From positions 124,001-188,000 of the forward strand of contig JAHLKC010000054.1 of NCBI GenBank assembly GCA_025449115.1: DNA of 64,000 nt. The letters are read 5' to 3'. Both the position numbers and the translations under genes were made by a program. Origin of the DNA: Chytridium lagenaria (lineage: Eukaryota > Chytridiomycota > Chytridiomycetes > Chytridiales > Chytridiaceae). Shown here piece after piece: positions 47,341 to 59,197 of the stretch. Below the pieces are notes generated by a model. The model had not been told where the DNA came from. It saw only the letters and a program-made list of their open reading frames with translations, and made no database searches. Each line of letters opens with the position of its first letter. Position 1 is the stretch's first letter.

Positions 47341-48051
47341 ATGCACTTGATCAAGATCGCCACCACCCTCCTCTCCCTCGGTGCGGCAGCCCTCTCCGCC
47401 GCCATCCCAGAACCCCTCACCAAACGCTCCTTCTGCATCCGCTACAACACCGACGACTGTCGCAACTTCAAGCTCATCTCTGTCGACTCCACCAAAGTCG
47501 ACACCTACATCACTGTCGCCAACTCCACCAACGTCCACCCTAGGGTCCCCAAGGCCCTCCACGGTGCCTTCTACATGAAAGGTAACCCCCTCCCCGACGA
47601 AGTCCTATCGATCGCAGGGGGTCGGTATGATGAAAAGGAGAACGCTTATTACCTCCGTGTGTACGATGAAGGGATGTGGAGTTGGTCTGACAACTTTGAG
47701 GGTAAATTGCTCTACGAATCCGTGCGAACGTTTGGATTGACTTACAAGATGACTTGGAATAAGGATGAAACCGTGTTTCAAGTTTACCCTACCTTCAACC
47801 TCCCTTTGTGGCTTGGAAACGGGGATATCACCATCAAGGAGGTGTTTGCCAACTTTACCATCCTCACCACCAATGACCCCAACTACTTTATTCGTCGATC
47901 GTCTTTTGTGTCGCAGGAGACGGCCGATTATGAGTTTTTGAAAATCATCAACGCAGATGGAATCGGACACCGAGGTTTGAGAAGGATTATGTGTCGCTAT
48001 TGGGTTGAAGACTTATGATGCGCCTGCTGGGTTCTCGACGCATCACTCTTG
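47341..48051 (+). CDS. Secreted member of a YMKGNP paralogue pair
   Basis: Starts at 47341 with a signal peptide (ATTLLSLGAAALSAAIPEP) and a KR site. The body has LHGAFYMKGNPLPDEVLSIAGG, MWSWSDNFEGKLLYESVR, GLTYKMTWNKDETV and SSFVSQETADYEFLKII. The same order of motifs occurs in the gene at 48352-49214, so they are paralogues. The frame is clean to about 47955; two one-base corrections then give RTPRFEKDYVSLL and a stop near 48051, matching the paralogue's C-terminus better than the present stop at 48016. About 230 residues, no introns. Family not recognised. Convergent with its paralogue. Confidence 0.65.
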
Positions 48052-48351
48052 ACTCTACCATGCTTTTTGCAAAGGCGGTTTAAGATGTTCACTCTCATCC
48101 CGTACGTTTTAGAGCGACGCTTCTTTCTTGTAGACGTGATTACCCCCCCCCCAAGTTTGATGATTCTTTTTGGTCAATTGTCGGCCAACTCTTTATTTAT
48201 CACATGTCATAGATCCAACCCACATAAAATAAAACCACACTCTTCAAGTTAAACGTTTTTTTTCGTATAATCCTCTTCATTTTATTCACAAAATTGCGGA
48301 AAACACGCTCAACTATGTACATACAATATTTGGGTAATGACGTGTGATCCA

Positions 48352-49214
48352 TCAACGCGACTTTTTCCCTTCAACCACCACCATCTGCGTATCCTCTAAA
48401 TGCGTAAACCAGCTATACCACACTGGCACATCCTTGCCCGTCTTTGCATACCCCTTCCCCATCATATCAACATAAGCCGTCACAAACTTTTCCGTTCGAC
48501 TTCCATCCCCTCTCACGATTCTCAAAAACTTGGAAACCCCATATTAAAAACAAAACAAAAAGGAGGATAACAACAGAAAAAAAACAACCATACCTCATAA
48601 TCCATCAACCGCACTCCCAAAATCCAACTCTGTCTCACAAAAGCATCAGGATCATGCACATCCGGTACAATCTTGAACGACGCCACAAAACTCGGTAACT
48701 CCATTCCACCGTTCTCGGGATAAACCAACTCCACACCCACCACCAAGGCACGCTCGTCGCCAATAACCCCCAAACATACACCTCCAGGCGTTCCCCAATC
48801 CAACTCTCCCTTGTGAAGGTAAGGGGGGAAATGGAGGACAGGGATCGCTTTCCATCCATCCTCCACGCGGATGAGGGAGAAGCGGAAACGGAAGGCGCTG
48901 ATGAAGGCGTAGAGGAGACGACCGAGGAAGGTGGCGTCGAAGGACCAGACTCCTGGGGCGTAGAGGGGGATGTCCAGAGTGTCGTCCTGGAATGAAGGTT
49001 AGAGGGAGGGAGGAGGGAGGGGGTGGTTTACGTCTGGGTCGTAGGTGCCGCTGAAGGAGCAGATTTCGTCGGGCATGGGGTTGCCTTTCATGTAAAAGAG
49101 ACCGTGGAGGTCGCTAAATTGAGGGGGGAGGGAGGTGGGAGATGGGATGGACATGTAAGTGTCGATGGAGGTCGAGGGGACCTCTTTGAGGTGGAGGTTG
49201 TGGTGAGACTTCAT
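48352..49214 (-). CDS. Non-secreted member of the YMKGNP paralogue pair
   Basis: Three exons (49214-49032, 48986-48594, 48528-48352) join exactly in phase, giving 250 residues. Shares LHGLFYMKGNPMPDEICSFSG, GVWSFDATFLGRLLYAFIS and VRQSWILGVRLMDYEFLRI with the gene at 47341. It lacks a signal peptide, so the two paralogues probably act in different compartments. The protein has alternating hydrophobic strands and many aromatic residues, suggesting a beta-rich fold (inference). No known domain recognised. Confidence 0.7.
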
Positions 49215-50519
49215 TGATGGTTGTTTTTTTCTTTTGGGGGATAAGTAATTATTCGTATTTTTATATGCCTCCCAAGGGGTGGTAAGTAATCACATCATCT
49301 GAATAGCAATGATATACAATGGCAAAGGGTAAATTTCTTTTTGGGTCAGGAGAGTGTATTAAAATGAATATGCTTATGTAAATGATACGAGAAACGGTTG
49401 TGATATAGGGCTTCATGATAGCCATGTGTAAGGATGGATGTATGGATGCGCGGAATCCTTGAAGAGGGTCCGAAAAGTAAGGTAAGGGCGTGAGACAAGT
49501 TTGAAGCAGGGTGGGTGAGGTTGGTTGCAGAGTGCCACTGAGGTTAGTGATGGCCAGATGAACTTTAGTGGTCCAACGGAGCTCTCAACGCAAGGCGACG
49601 ACGATGACGGGTGCGGTGGGCGCATGATGATGATTGTGTTGACGAAAAATTGACAAGCCCGTTTTGCGGATGTTGGAAGAAGGCATGCCGAATTCCGCGA
49701 GAGGGTCCCTCACGAAAACTGCTTTACTCCATGTTCTCCATACTCTTTTGCCGTCTCTTCAATTCCGACCCGGGATGCGGCATGTCCCCAATAGCTGGAA
49801 GCACGACAAGGACGTCGTTCATTGTCTCTTCACATCCGCTGTCTCTCCGTTTTGGTGTTGATATCGAGCGGGAGGAGGAGGAGGAGGATGGTGAGCGTGT
49901 GCAGGTGAAGATGGGAGAAACGAGGTTGATGGAGGGTGACTGGAGTAGATGTGATGGGATGATGAGAGATGACTGTGGTGGTGAGAATGATGAAGATGAT
50001 GCTGGTGAAGATGGTGATGATGATGGTGAAGATGATGATTTAGTGCGTAGCATTGTAGCCAAAGAGACCAGAGTGACAGCGTTCATTCTAATCTAGTTTA
50101 CTGTTGCAGGTTGAAAGGGGAAGGTGTAATTAGTATGCATATGTCTGTCTTAGTATTTATAATATTATTGAACAACTGACAAATCATTCATTTTTCATTA
50201 TTCCATGATAAAATATTTCAACATCAGCCAGCATCATTATTCAATCATCATCATCAATTATTAATAATAATTCATCCATCATCAATAATAATCTAAAGTT
50301 GCTGTGCCCAAAAGGAAAAAGAAAAAGAAAAAAAGAAAGAAAAACTTTTTTTTGTTGCCCAGTTTCAGTTTATTATTTTACCCTTAATTTAATTATTATT
50401 ATAACAAGAAATTCCGAACTCGGCCACCTTTTTGTCCTCAATTTAAAATTATCCATGCTTTACGTGACAATCAATTATCAAGTGGTAATAGTTGAATGGC
50501 TTATTTGTTGCATCCTGTC
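49215..50519. other. Intergenic region with GAT-rich simple repeat and a doubtful S-rich frame
   Basis: A minus-strand frame at 50086-49724 (120 codons) starts with a weakly hydrophobic stretch and is serine-rich because it covers a GAT/GGT repeat. It lacks other support. 50150-50300 is AT-rich with ATCATCAAT-like repeats. Confidence 0.3.
49986..50039. repeat. GAT/GGT trinucleotide repeat
   Basis: Imperfect GATGATGGT-type tract. Confidence 0.7.
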
Positions 50520-52509
50520 TCATTCACCCCTCTCTGGAGGCCAATCCAAATCCACGTCAATCACATCCAGAGTCTCCACCTCTGCTGCTGCAACATCCAG
50601 CATCTCCTTCAAACTAGGCACAGTCCTTCCACAATCTCCATGCACAAATTCCTTCACATACGTCCCTGCACTTCGTCGTCAGGTCCAACCTGATCGTATC
50701 AACAAGGTCTCCCGTCACACCCGCTTCAGGGTAAACGTGGATGCGGTGGATGATCTTGTCTCTCACAAGATCGCTGCGGCGACTTTAAAGAGGGGAAAAA
50801 AAAGGGGTTAAATTTTTTTTTTTTTTAAAAAAAAAGGTATCCATGATTTTCAAGGTAAAGAGTAAGTAAACGTACGCTGACACGCGGATGGGAGTTTGTT
50901 GTTTTAAAGTGAATTCAGGCATCGCCGAGATGCGCTCTAGTTCAGAGATGGGGACTGGCTAGAGAGCTTGACTAGTGTCGTGTACGCCTTTTTCTTTGTC
51001 GACGCCGAATCTTTAATGGCCCACGTCGAATCCCTTGGAAAATGTCGATTAAAATTATTAGCATGGCCATAGAATGATTATAAATATCAGATTAAGAAGC
51101 AAATAAAGTATAGAAAAAACATCTTACTTTGTTACAACCTGCAGCCTCATCACCCTAATTTTCCCTTCCGCCTCCCTATTAATCCCCTCCTCAGTCTCAA
51201 TCAGCAACCCCAACCCCACTTTTGGTCGTCTCGGATTAATCACCTCCAAATAAAACGGTCGTCCCCCTCCCAACATCAACACATCCGCATCCTCTCGTCC
51301 CGCCGAACTAAACCGATGCGCCTCCCCACGCAACAACTTGACTCCCAACCCCGCAATCAACTCTTCAACGGAATGCTCGGCAAGTCGTTGACCCGCAATC
51401 TCCCAACGAGAATGAGAGACGCCGCGTTGGTATTTGTTGTACCGGCCCGCGAGGTAGACGGCTTGGTGGGTGTAATGGAGTTCCGTGACGATGCAGGGGC
51501 GATTTATGGGGGAAGGAGGAACTTGGCCATGGGCTTCGAAATCAGCATAAGTGATGCGTTGAGCGGCTTTAGTGATGCCGTCCCAAGACGCTCCAACAAG
51601 CATAACACCTCTAGACTTTCCTCCCTTATTAACACAACGATTTTAATGACCATCGTTCAGCAAATCATCAATAAAATCCCAAAATACACACACCTTCTTC
51701 TTCCTCTTTATACTAAACTGAGCAGCAGGCACTTCCAACATAAAGGCAAACTCCTCCTCAGTCCCTTCATGCGCAAACTCAATCTCCATCTGAAACGCCG
51801 ACTCCAAATCAAACTTCAACCCCATCGCCTCCTCCATCGCATCCGTCAGCATCACCTTCAACATATCCTTCACCTCCACCGTCTCATCAGGGCACGTCAC
51901 AACACGTCCATCCGTTCTCCCTTCCTCAACCTTCTCTTTCTCAGAACCTTCCATCTTGTCCTTCTCACCATCATCCACCTTCTCCTCCCTTCTATCACCA
52001 CGCACAAGAGGTTTAGGCGGAACATATTCAATCCCAATCTTCTCCAACCGATGCTGCAAACACAAATGCACCGCCCTCGACCGTGTCGCCAACTGCGCAG
52101 GCACACGACAACTCAACTGAAACGTCTCCAACCCTTCATACCCTTCCTTTTTCATCAACTCCTTTGCCGCATCCACAACATGTCGATGCGATGCATGGAG
52201 TAACCCTAAACACGCTGGACAGATCAACGAGTCATGTGTTAAAGCGGGTGAGGATGGGGTGGGGATGGAGGAGAGGGATGGGAGGAGGGGCATGTCGCCT
52301 TCATAGAAACGTGGACGATGGAGACGTTGGAATGTGAGGGCTTCTTGCATGGTGTGCCGGTATTTGATGCCGAAATAGCGGAGAATGCAGAGGTTGCAGC
52401 AGTCCATGTCGATAAGGATTTTAGCGATAGCATCGGATGCAGGTGGAAGAAGGGGGATGACGTCGGGAGATGTAGATAAAAGACGTTGTAGAAAGGTTGG
52501 AGTTGCCAT
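50520..52509 (-). CDS. PUS10: tRNA pseudouridine synthase Pus10
   Basis: Makes pseudouridine 54/55 in tRNA in archaea and many eukaryotes. Starts at the ATG at 52509. The N-terminal THUMP-like part has the Cys pairs CCNLCILRYFG and CPACLGLL expected to bind zinc. An intron is near 51645-51605. The catalytic part has YLAGRYNKYQRGVSHSRWEI, the Ser-Ser-Gly-Arg-Glu-Asp element as FSSAGREDADVLMLGGGRPFYLEVINPRR with the catalytic Asp, KKKAYTTLV and FTLKQQTPIRV. The end has GTYVKEFVHGDCGRTVP then LDVIDVDLDWPP to a stop at 50520. A few frame breaks occur after 51000. Yeasts and most Dikarya have no Pus10, so this supports an early-diverging fungus. Confidence 0.85.
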
Positions 52510-52590
52510 GACGTTTGAAGTTGGATGATGGGGTTGGTTTGTCGCTATCACACTAGAAAAAAAACAGGTTTGCCAAAAACGGAGAAATCA

Positions 52591-54303
52591 ATGGACGCTT
52601 CTGTGATGGAGTTGCTTTGGGGGACGCTTGTATGGTGGTTGATGAGAATATTGCATTTGGTGGTGTTGGCGGTTGGGGTGCCGCTCCTTATCATCTATCC
52701 GATGTTTGTGGGGTTGCTGTTGTTGGATGTACCCCAACGGATGATTTTGTTCTTAAGTAACGTCAACTATGTGAGTGGTCCCTTTCATACGGCTCTATAG
52801 GACATCGTCTCCTTGTTCTACTGCTGTCTAATTCTATATTCCAATTGTTTATTACGTATCAAATGATATTGGACTCACGATGATTTCTCGTCCCATTCTT
52901 CATCTTCTTCACACAAACTTGCTCATTTATCATTCCCACCAGCCCTTCGGCGTCGACTGGGACAAGCCCGAAGTCTTTGGTTTCTCTCGTAAGCTTCCTC
53001 TCCATCAACCCCACCCAACCTAACCCCCAAACCCTTCAGCCAACAAAGCCCACAACCTCAAAATCCGCACTCGCGACGGTATCCACATTGGCGCCTGGCA
53101 CATCCTCCCTTCCAGCTACTACCGCGCGCTAACCCGTTCCCTCGAAATCACCCACCCGTCATCCAAAAAGGGTGCGTTTGTAACCGAAGACCTTCAAAAC
53201 CAAGCATTGAAAGATCGACCTGTTGTGTTGTATTTTCATGGGAACGCTGGGAACAGGGCAGCACCCAACAGGATTGAAACGTATAAGGTAACGATTTGTT
53301 GTTTTTGGGTGATGACATGAAGGGGCTGATGAGATGCGTGGGTGTAGAACTTTTCGGAAAAGTTGAATTTGAATGTGGTGACTATTGATTATCGTGGGTT
53401 TGGGAATTCAGAGGGAACTCCAAGTGAGGATGGACTTGCGTTGGATGCGAGGGCGGCCTGGGATTGGCTTCTTCAACGAGGAGGTGAGTTGGTTTTTGTT
53501 TTTGTTTTTTATAACAAACTTATTGACCATTCTTATCACCAAGTCCCTCCATCCAACATCATCCTTGTCGGACACTCCCTCGGCACCGGCGTCGCAACCC
53601 GTCTCGCCCGCGACCTCTCCGACGACAACCTCACCACCCCTCCCAACCTCCCCGCGCCCTCATCCTCCAATCCCCGTACGCCTCCATCCCCGACGTTGCC
53701 TTTGAATTCCGTGTCTTCCAACTCCTCCCCTTCCTCAAACCCGTCACCTACCTCCCCCCCTTCGCAAACACCTCCAATCGCGTATCCTCGATCGCTTCGA
53801 CTCCCTCTCCCACGTGCCGCACCTCTCGTGTCCGTTGTTGATCATCCATGGGGTTCGGGACCGGGAGATTCCTTGTCATCATGCGAGATGGTTGTTTGGG
53901 GGGGGGTCGCGGCGCATCGGGGGTTGCAGGATGTTGTGGGGATGTGTGGTCGGAAGAGGGCGGGGGTGTGTGGGGAGGTGAAGGGGGGGCAGTTGTTGGA
54001 GGGATGTGAGGAGGAGGAATGGGGGTGGGAGTTGGAGGGGAGACGGTGGAGGAGTGAACGGCGGGTTGTGGAGGAGAGAGGGGATGAAGTTGGAGTTGAG
54101 TTGTTTGGACCGAGGGGACCGACGAGGATGATGTTGCTTGAGTTACATCATGCGCATCATAATAATGTTCAGGCTCATGGTGAGTATACCTATGTTTGTT
54201 TTTTTTTTTTTTGTTATTTATTTGATAATCTGACCCCAACTTTTTTTTTACGAAAAGATCTCACCTATGATACCATCGAGACATTCTGCAATATCACCCT
54301 CTG
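52591..54303 (+). CDS. ABHD12-like membrane alpha/beta hydrolase
   Basis: ABHD12 is a lysophosphatidylserine lipase. The start at 52591 gives an N-terminal membrane anchor (LHLVVLAVGVPLLIIYPMFVGLLLL). After introns around 52770-52930 and 52990-53040 come IRTRDGIHIGAWHILP, VVLYFHGNAGNRAAPNRIETYK, NVVTIDYRGFGNSEGTPSEDG and ILVGHSLGTGVATRLA, the nucleophile elbow with Ser. SPYASIPDVAFEFRVFQLLPFL and CPLLIIHGVRDREIP (likely acid) follow in shifted frames, then HHNNVQAH before a last intron and DLTYDTIETF. Breaks lie near 53660, 53765 and after 53900. About 400-430 residues; catalytic triad S-D-H apparently complete. Confidence 0.75.
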
Positions 54304-55138
54304 AAACTTTTTTGTTCTAATGGTTTCTATGTATCTCTAATCTACATCTTTTATACGTCTGATCCATATCTTTTGTTACAACGCCCTTCTCATTCTTTAA
54401 AGTAAGACAACGCGTATTTTGTTAAACGATGATCTGAAGTCACGTATCCAGTGTATCGGTACATATTTTGAAAATAGCATGTAAGAAAAAAGTAAATAAA
54501 AGAGACTATAGGGTGTTTGGTACAGCAAAAGGTTGGTGTCGCGATGAAACGCCATATCTTCACTCTCCGCAAACGCGGCACGCGTGTTTTCTCTGTTAAC
54601 ATGTTAAAAGCACTTCAAGTTCCAAGTATAGCCAAAGAGCACGCGTATTATTTCTGTAGTTTATGGATCATGGCATGATACTTTTCTCTTTTGTTCATCA
54701 AACTCCATATGTACTTTGACTCGTGTATTTTTTGTTTGATTAACGGTTGATTTTCTCTGTTACGCTCGTCTATCCACTAAACATGTCAGTTGAAGGTCGA
54801 CTCAAGATGTTGCGCGGATTTTCTTTGTTCTTTAAGTACCATGGGCGTTGTTTTCTGGTATCCAAACGACGTATGCAATAGATTACGTGGACTTCTCGAG
54901 AGTCAATGATCAGACGTGTACATACTGGTGACTTGGTTCATAAGGTGTGTTCGCTATAATAAAGTCAGGGACTATTCAATATAAGTCAATAATCGGTAGA
55001 CGGCGGAACTGTAAGATTGACAGGTAATAAGATACTGTTCCGCGGGGGAAAAGCACAATGATTTCGTGATCAAAATATGTACAGATAATAGATATAGAAC
55101 TAAATCTGTTCTCTCACAAGACTTCACGAAAGGAACCT
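54304..55138. other. Intergenic region between convergent genes
   Basis: 3' flanks of the ABHD12-like and first BT1 gene. No feature recognised. Confidence 0.4.
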
Positions 55139-56757
55139 CTAAGCCTGTGCGGCAACAGCGTTTTCCCCCATCATCTTTTTATCGTTCCTCAACGAAGCCT
55201 CATACCCAAGAATAGCTTCCAACCTCTCCTTTGCCTCAATATCCCCCTCTAGGGCCCTAACCTCCAGCTCATCACGTTCCGCAACCGTCATCTCCCCATA
55301 CACCTCCTGATTCCCCATCTCCCCATGCGGATCAATAGCCGCAGCATCAGGTAACATAAACACCAACACACACGGTGAAAACGTCATCCCAAAACGAATC
55401 CACATGGCCGTCTCAAGATTAGAAAGATCAAAGATCTTCCGACCAGTCCCATCTCGGCCTTTATCAATATTGAGTTTTTCAAGAAGATATCCACCCCACC
55501 TCTGAGACACGTTGCTGCCACCATTGGAGACAGAGTCAACGCTGCATAATAGGATGCCTCGATATCCGCGGGACACATTTGCGCCGCCATGATAAGGAAA
55601 GGCATGGAAGCGAGACGACCAATGATTTCCTGAATTCTGAGAACCAGCCAAGAAGACGAGATCAGGGATACCGATGCGTCGATTCCATCCTTTGAAAAGC
55701 GCGATATCTAGGATCCCGAATGCCCCAATGACGATTTGGATGATGAAGAAGATGCGACGGAATTTGGTGCGAGTGAAGAAACTGCCAAAAATGAGGAGAC
55801 CGAGGATGCCCGATAGACCGGCGGAAGCGTCAATGTAGGCTTGTTGGTCAGCTCCTATGTTGATGTTACGGAGCCAGTAGCTGAATGCCGGGCCAATGTT
55901 TGGGGGGAGAGCGCCGCGGAGGAGAATCCAGAGAGCTGGGAAGAGGACTTTGGTGTTGAGAAGGATGCCTTTGATGAGACGCCATAAACCGGTGAAAAGG
56001 TTCATGGGGGAGATCTTTCGACCGGATGGTTGCTCTTTAATGAAAGAGAGAGGATGACCAAGCCGATGCAGAGGGGGACGTAGACGTAGTGCATCAATTT
56101 ACGAGCACCTGAACCGTCTTCACCGTTGATGGCACCTGCTATGGGGGTTCCGATGATGAGACCGTGTATAGCATGATCCAACTCCAGGTTTGAAGGGCGG
56201 CGCCATCCCGAGATCCTACGATACGAGCACGTTTCACAACCATAGCGTCGGCAATGACATCACACATGGCCATGGACATTAGGGCAACAAAGAAAAGGCC
56301 CGTAGCGGATCTCTCGGTTGGGGAAATCCCTTCAATGCCTAGACATATGAATGAGATGAGACCGAGGAGAGCGGCGAGGATGTAGTAGGGTTTATCGTGA
56401 CGGCCGAGGATGGGGAAGTTGTCAAAGAAGAGACCGTAGATGAATTTAATGTTCCAGGTGATCATGATGGTGGAACGGGCGCTTTGGGTTTGAGCAGAGT
56501 TGAGACCAAGGATGGTACCCATGTACCAGGTGATGGCGTCACCAAAGACATAGTCGCGGAAACCTTGGAGGAAGTAGGTGGCGGAGATGATCAGGAAAAA
56601 GTCGAGACCTTGCGTTTTCACTGCGGTGGTGAAAAACTCTTTGATGTCTAGGGAGGATATGTCAAGTCTGAAAATAAAGGTATGCGAGTTTCTTACTCTT
56701 TCCTGTATCGTTGAGCCTGCGGCCGACGATGCTGATGTTGTTTAATTTGGCAGGCAT
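55139..56757 (-). CDS. Folate-biopterin (BT1-family) transporter, copy 1
   Basis: Multi-pass plasma-membrane carrier of the BT1 branch of the major facilitator superfamily, known from trypanosomatids, plants, cyanobacteria and oomycetes for folate or pteridine uptake. Exon 1 starts at 56757 (MPAKLNNISIVGRRLNDTGK); a short intron leads to TQGLDFFLIISATYFLQGFRDY. BT1 motifs: ITWNIKFIYGLFFDNFPILGRHDKPYY, DVIADAMVVKRAR, TRTKFRRIFF, GIPDLVFLAGSQN and MPFLIMAAQMCPADIEASYYA. One G is missing near 56163 relative to copy 2, shifting the frame after LQTWSWIMLYT, and another shift lies near 55630. The C-terminal cytosolic tail is charged (VAERDELEVRALEGDIEAKE). Diverged from copies 2 and 3. Confidence 0.8.
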
Positions 56758-57374
56758 CTTTACGGTGAGTGTATTTAAGATGAGACCGATGGGATTTGCA
56801 TGTTTTGTTATTGGACAGATAAGATAAGGGCATTCCAGACAGGCTGTGAATAATTGAGAAAGGGGAAGTTTAGAGACCTTTGTCTAGTTATCATTTTACT
56901 ACATAGAGTGGAAGTAGTCAATAAGCGATAAAAAAACACAACGTATGAAGAACAGAACATTTATATGTAGAAGTCGAGCAAAAACGTTCTTGAATTCTTT
57001 CTTCTGCGGATCTCGAGCTCAAAAAAGAGACATTGGTTCGAAACCTTTTTTTTTTTTTTAGCGTTTCGCGTTTTGTAATCCAGAAACAATTACTGCAGTA
57101 TCATGCATGAGACGAAGCATTTCCAATATTCTGTATTTACCACATTTTTTGTGATGCCGGTTCGAATTCTGACTTCCAATTGTGAAAGCAAAGACTAATG
57201 CTAGTAAGTCATGGAAAATAATATATGCAAATCGTATTTTAGCAATAAACATCCGACACCAAGTACATTTTATTTTACAAAAGCAATTCACCCCCGTGCG
57301 AAAAAGAAAAAGCAGAAGCAATCGGATTTGTGCAAGCAGACACGAGTTACGCAACGGGAATAGGGAGAACCGTA
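56758..57374. other. Intergenic region
   Basis: Promoter of BT1 copy 1 and 3' flank of the fasciclin gene, with a T14-class run near 57045-57060. No gene supported. Confidence 0.35.
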
Positions 57375-58636
57375 TCATTTGTCGTCATGAACTTGATGGT
57401 GCTGACCAGGAAGCTTAACGTTCTTCGGGATAAGAACATCAGACACGACATGAATAACACCATTTTCCGCAACTCCATCCGTGAACCATATCCTCGTCTC
57501 CCCATCATTCACAATAAACAAATAATCCCTAGGCGACTCATGTTTATGATGTCCATGCCACCATCCATGACATCCGCCATGCCGTCTCCGCGTCTCAATC
57601 CCAATCCTCTCACCCTCCAACTCTGTCGTCATCTCCATCTTCCCCTCCCTCATCATTTCCGTCGAATAAACAAGTTCCCGTCATATGGTACTTTACGATT
57701 TTCTCAAGATCGTCACGACCGTGTTGACTGAACAGATGGTAGAGGGTGTGTGGGTCGAGTTTCTCCCATGCTGCATTGTCGGGGACGAAAAGGGTGGTGC
57801 CGTCTTTGATCTTGTCGGTGAGGTGGACGCGGTTTAGAGCGGCGGTGGTGATGGAGAACTTTGTGGGGATGGAATAGAGGATGGTGAGGATATCGGGGGG
57901 AGGGACGAGAACGTCTTTGATGGCCCATATCATACCGTTGTTGGCGTCGTATTTCTTGTGTGTATCAACGCGAGCATGCATATTCTAAACAATAAAAACC
58001 GAACGCCAAACATTAATAATTAAAGATACCGATAGAAGGAAATAATTACCAGATAAATATCGTTCATACACCTTGAAAGACGAATCCTCTGAGGTTCCCC
58101 ATCAAGACTATCCAACTCAAGATTGCTTTTAAACAACACCCCATCCCGCATCTCCCGCTTCCCAATCTCATGTTCAGGAATAATATGGTACATCAACATT
58201 TCCTTCATCCGAATATCATCTCGACCATCACGCTTCCCATATCTCTCCTTAAATCGCTTGACAGCCTTTTTTCTATTTAATGAACAAGTGAAATGCTTTG
58301 AAAACTTTACATCATTGGTTGGCGCAAACACCGTCATCCGCTCTCCACGTTCGAATTCATCGCGAAATCCCTTCTCATGCTCAATCAGCTTGACAAAGCT
58401 GGAGAAATCGCGTTCTTCTTGAAGCTTATCCCCTGTAGATATCTGTCAAATTATATGTAAGGGGTTGGTGAACGTACATATGCTCTTCCCATGGCCTCGA
58501 AGTGCTGATGGTTGATGGTTGGTGACGACACTTTTGTCCCCGCTTGCAGAAGAGAGGTCGCAAGAGGAATTGTTATGAGTGAATGAGGAGAGGCACAAGA
58601 AGAAGTTGCGAATGTGGAGTACGGAGAAGTGAACAT
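57375..58636 (-). CDS. Fasciclin (FAS1)-domain protein, two domains
   Basis: FAS1 domains are extracellular adhesion modules. The start at 58636 gives an S/T-rich, mildly hydrophobic leader, possibly a signal peptide. After a 35-nt intron, MTVFAPTND and LMYHIIPEHEIGKREMRDGVLFKS match the two FAS1 box motifs of domain 1. Domain 2 follows an intron near 58048-57985: GMIWAIKDVLVPPPDI, TTLFVPDNAAWEKL, KIVKYHMTGT and GVIHVVSDVLIPKNVKLP at the C-terminus. The second domain contains a His/Trp-rich insert (GGCHGWWHGHHKH). One frame break is near 57665, and the A-run by the intron near 58290 leaves the phase uncertain. No C-terminal GPI signal. Cell-wall or adhesion role is inferred from the fold. Confidence 0.75.
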
Positions 58637-59197
58637 GATTGAAAAGTGGTGAGGAATTCGGTGAGTCAATGTCAGTACATGTATTTTATGCGTCAGGTGG
58701 GTAAGTTCAGGAGCGTGACTGTAATCGCATTGCCATCAGTACATGGGAGGCATGCTCCAATGCCATGGTGACTTTGAGACGGTTCTCACGTCATGCTTAC
58801 TCAGAACACATCTAATCAAACGCCCATTAGTCGGTCTTAATCTCGTTCATTATATCTTAGCGGCTAATATAAGGAAGTTTGCGAAACTGCACTATGAGGA
58901 TCTATGTTTCGAAATATGCCGAAATGCTAAAAAAAGGGATAAGGCAAGAGCAAAATGTTTTTCGAAGCGGACGCGTGTTTATTGTATGAGGACAATTGGT
59001 ATCTTTCACTAGCATAAAATCGCGAGTATAGAAAGAAAAACTTGCTTATTACGATGAAATCAGAATATAAAAGGGGAGTAATAAAAAGACATTGGGTGCA
59101 GAGAAAGGAGAAAGAAGCAACCCCTGAATTCGCTCCAACCCAGCCGAGCAGGACAAGACCGCTCAATAAAGAATTAAAAACATATGAAGGGGGAAGT
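58637..59197. other. Intergenic region with 3' flank shared with BT1 copy 3
   Basis: Promoter of the fasciclin gene and the 3' flank of BT1 copy 2. The segment 59118-59164 is similar to 63123-63170. Confidence 0.45.
59118..59164 (-). repeat. BT1 3'-flank repeat, copy next to BT1 copy 2
   Basis: Shares the string AACCCAGCCGAGCAG in a similar context with 63123-63170, showing that duplication included the 3' UTR. Confidence 0.65.

Noticed and set aside
49724..50086. Serine-rich minus-strand frame with weak signal peptide
   Set aside because: Mostly created by a GAT/GGT simple repeat; kept only as a note in the intergenic entry.
57020..57060. GGTTCGAAACC followed by a long T run, like a pol III B box and terminator
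   Set aside because: No A box or tRNA fold upstream at the right distance; probably chance.
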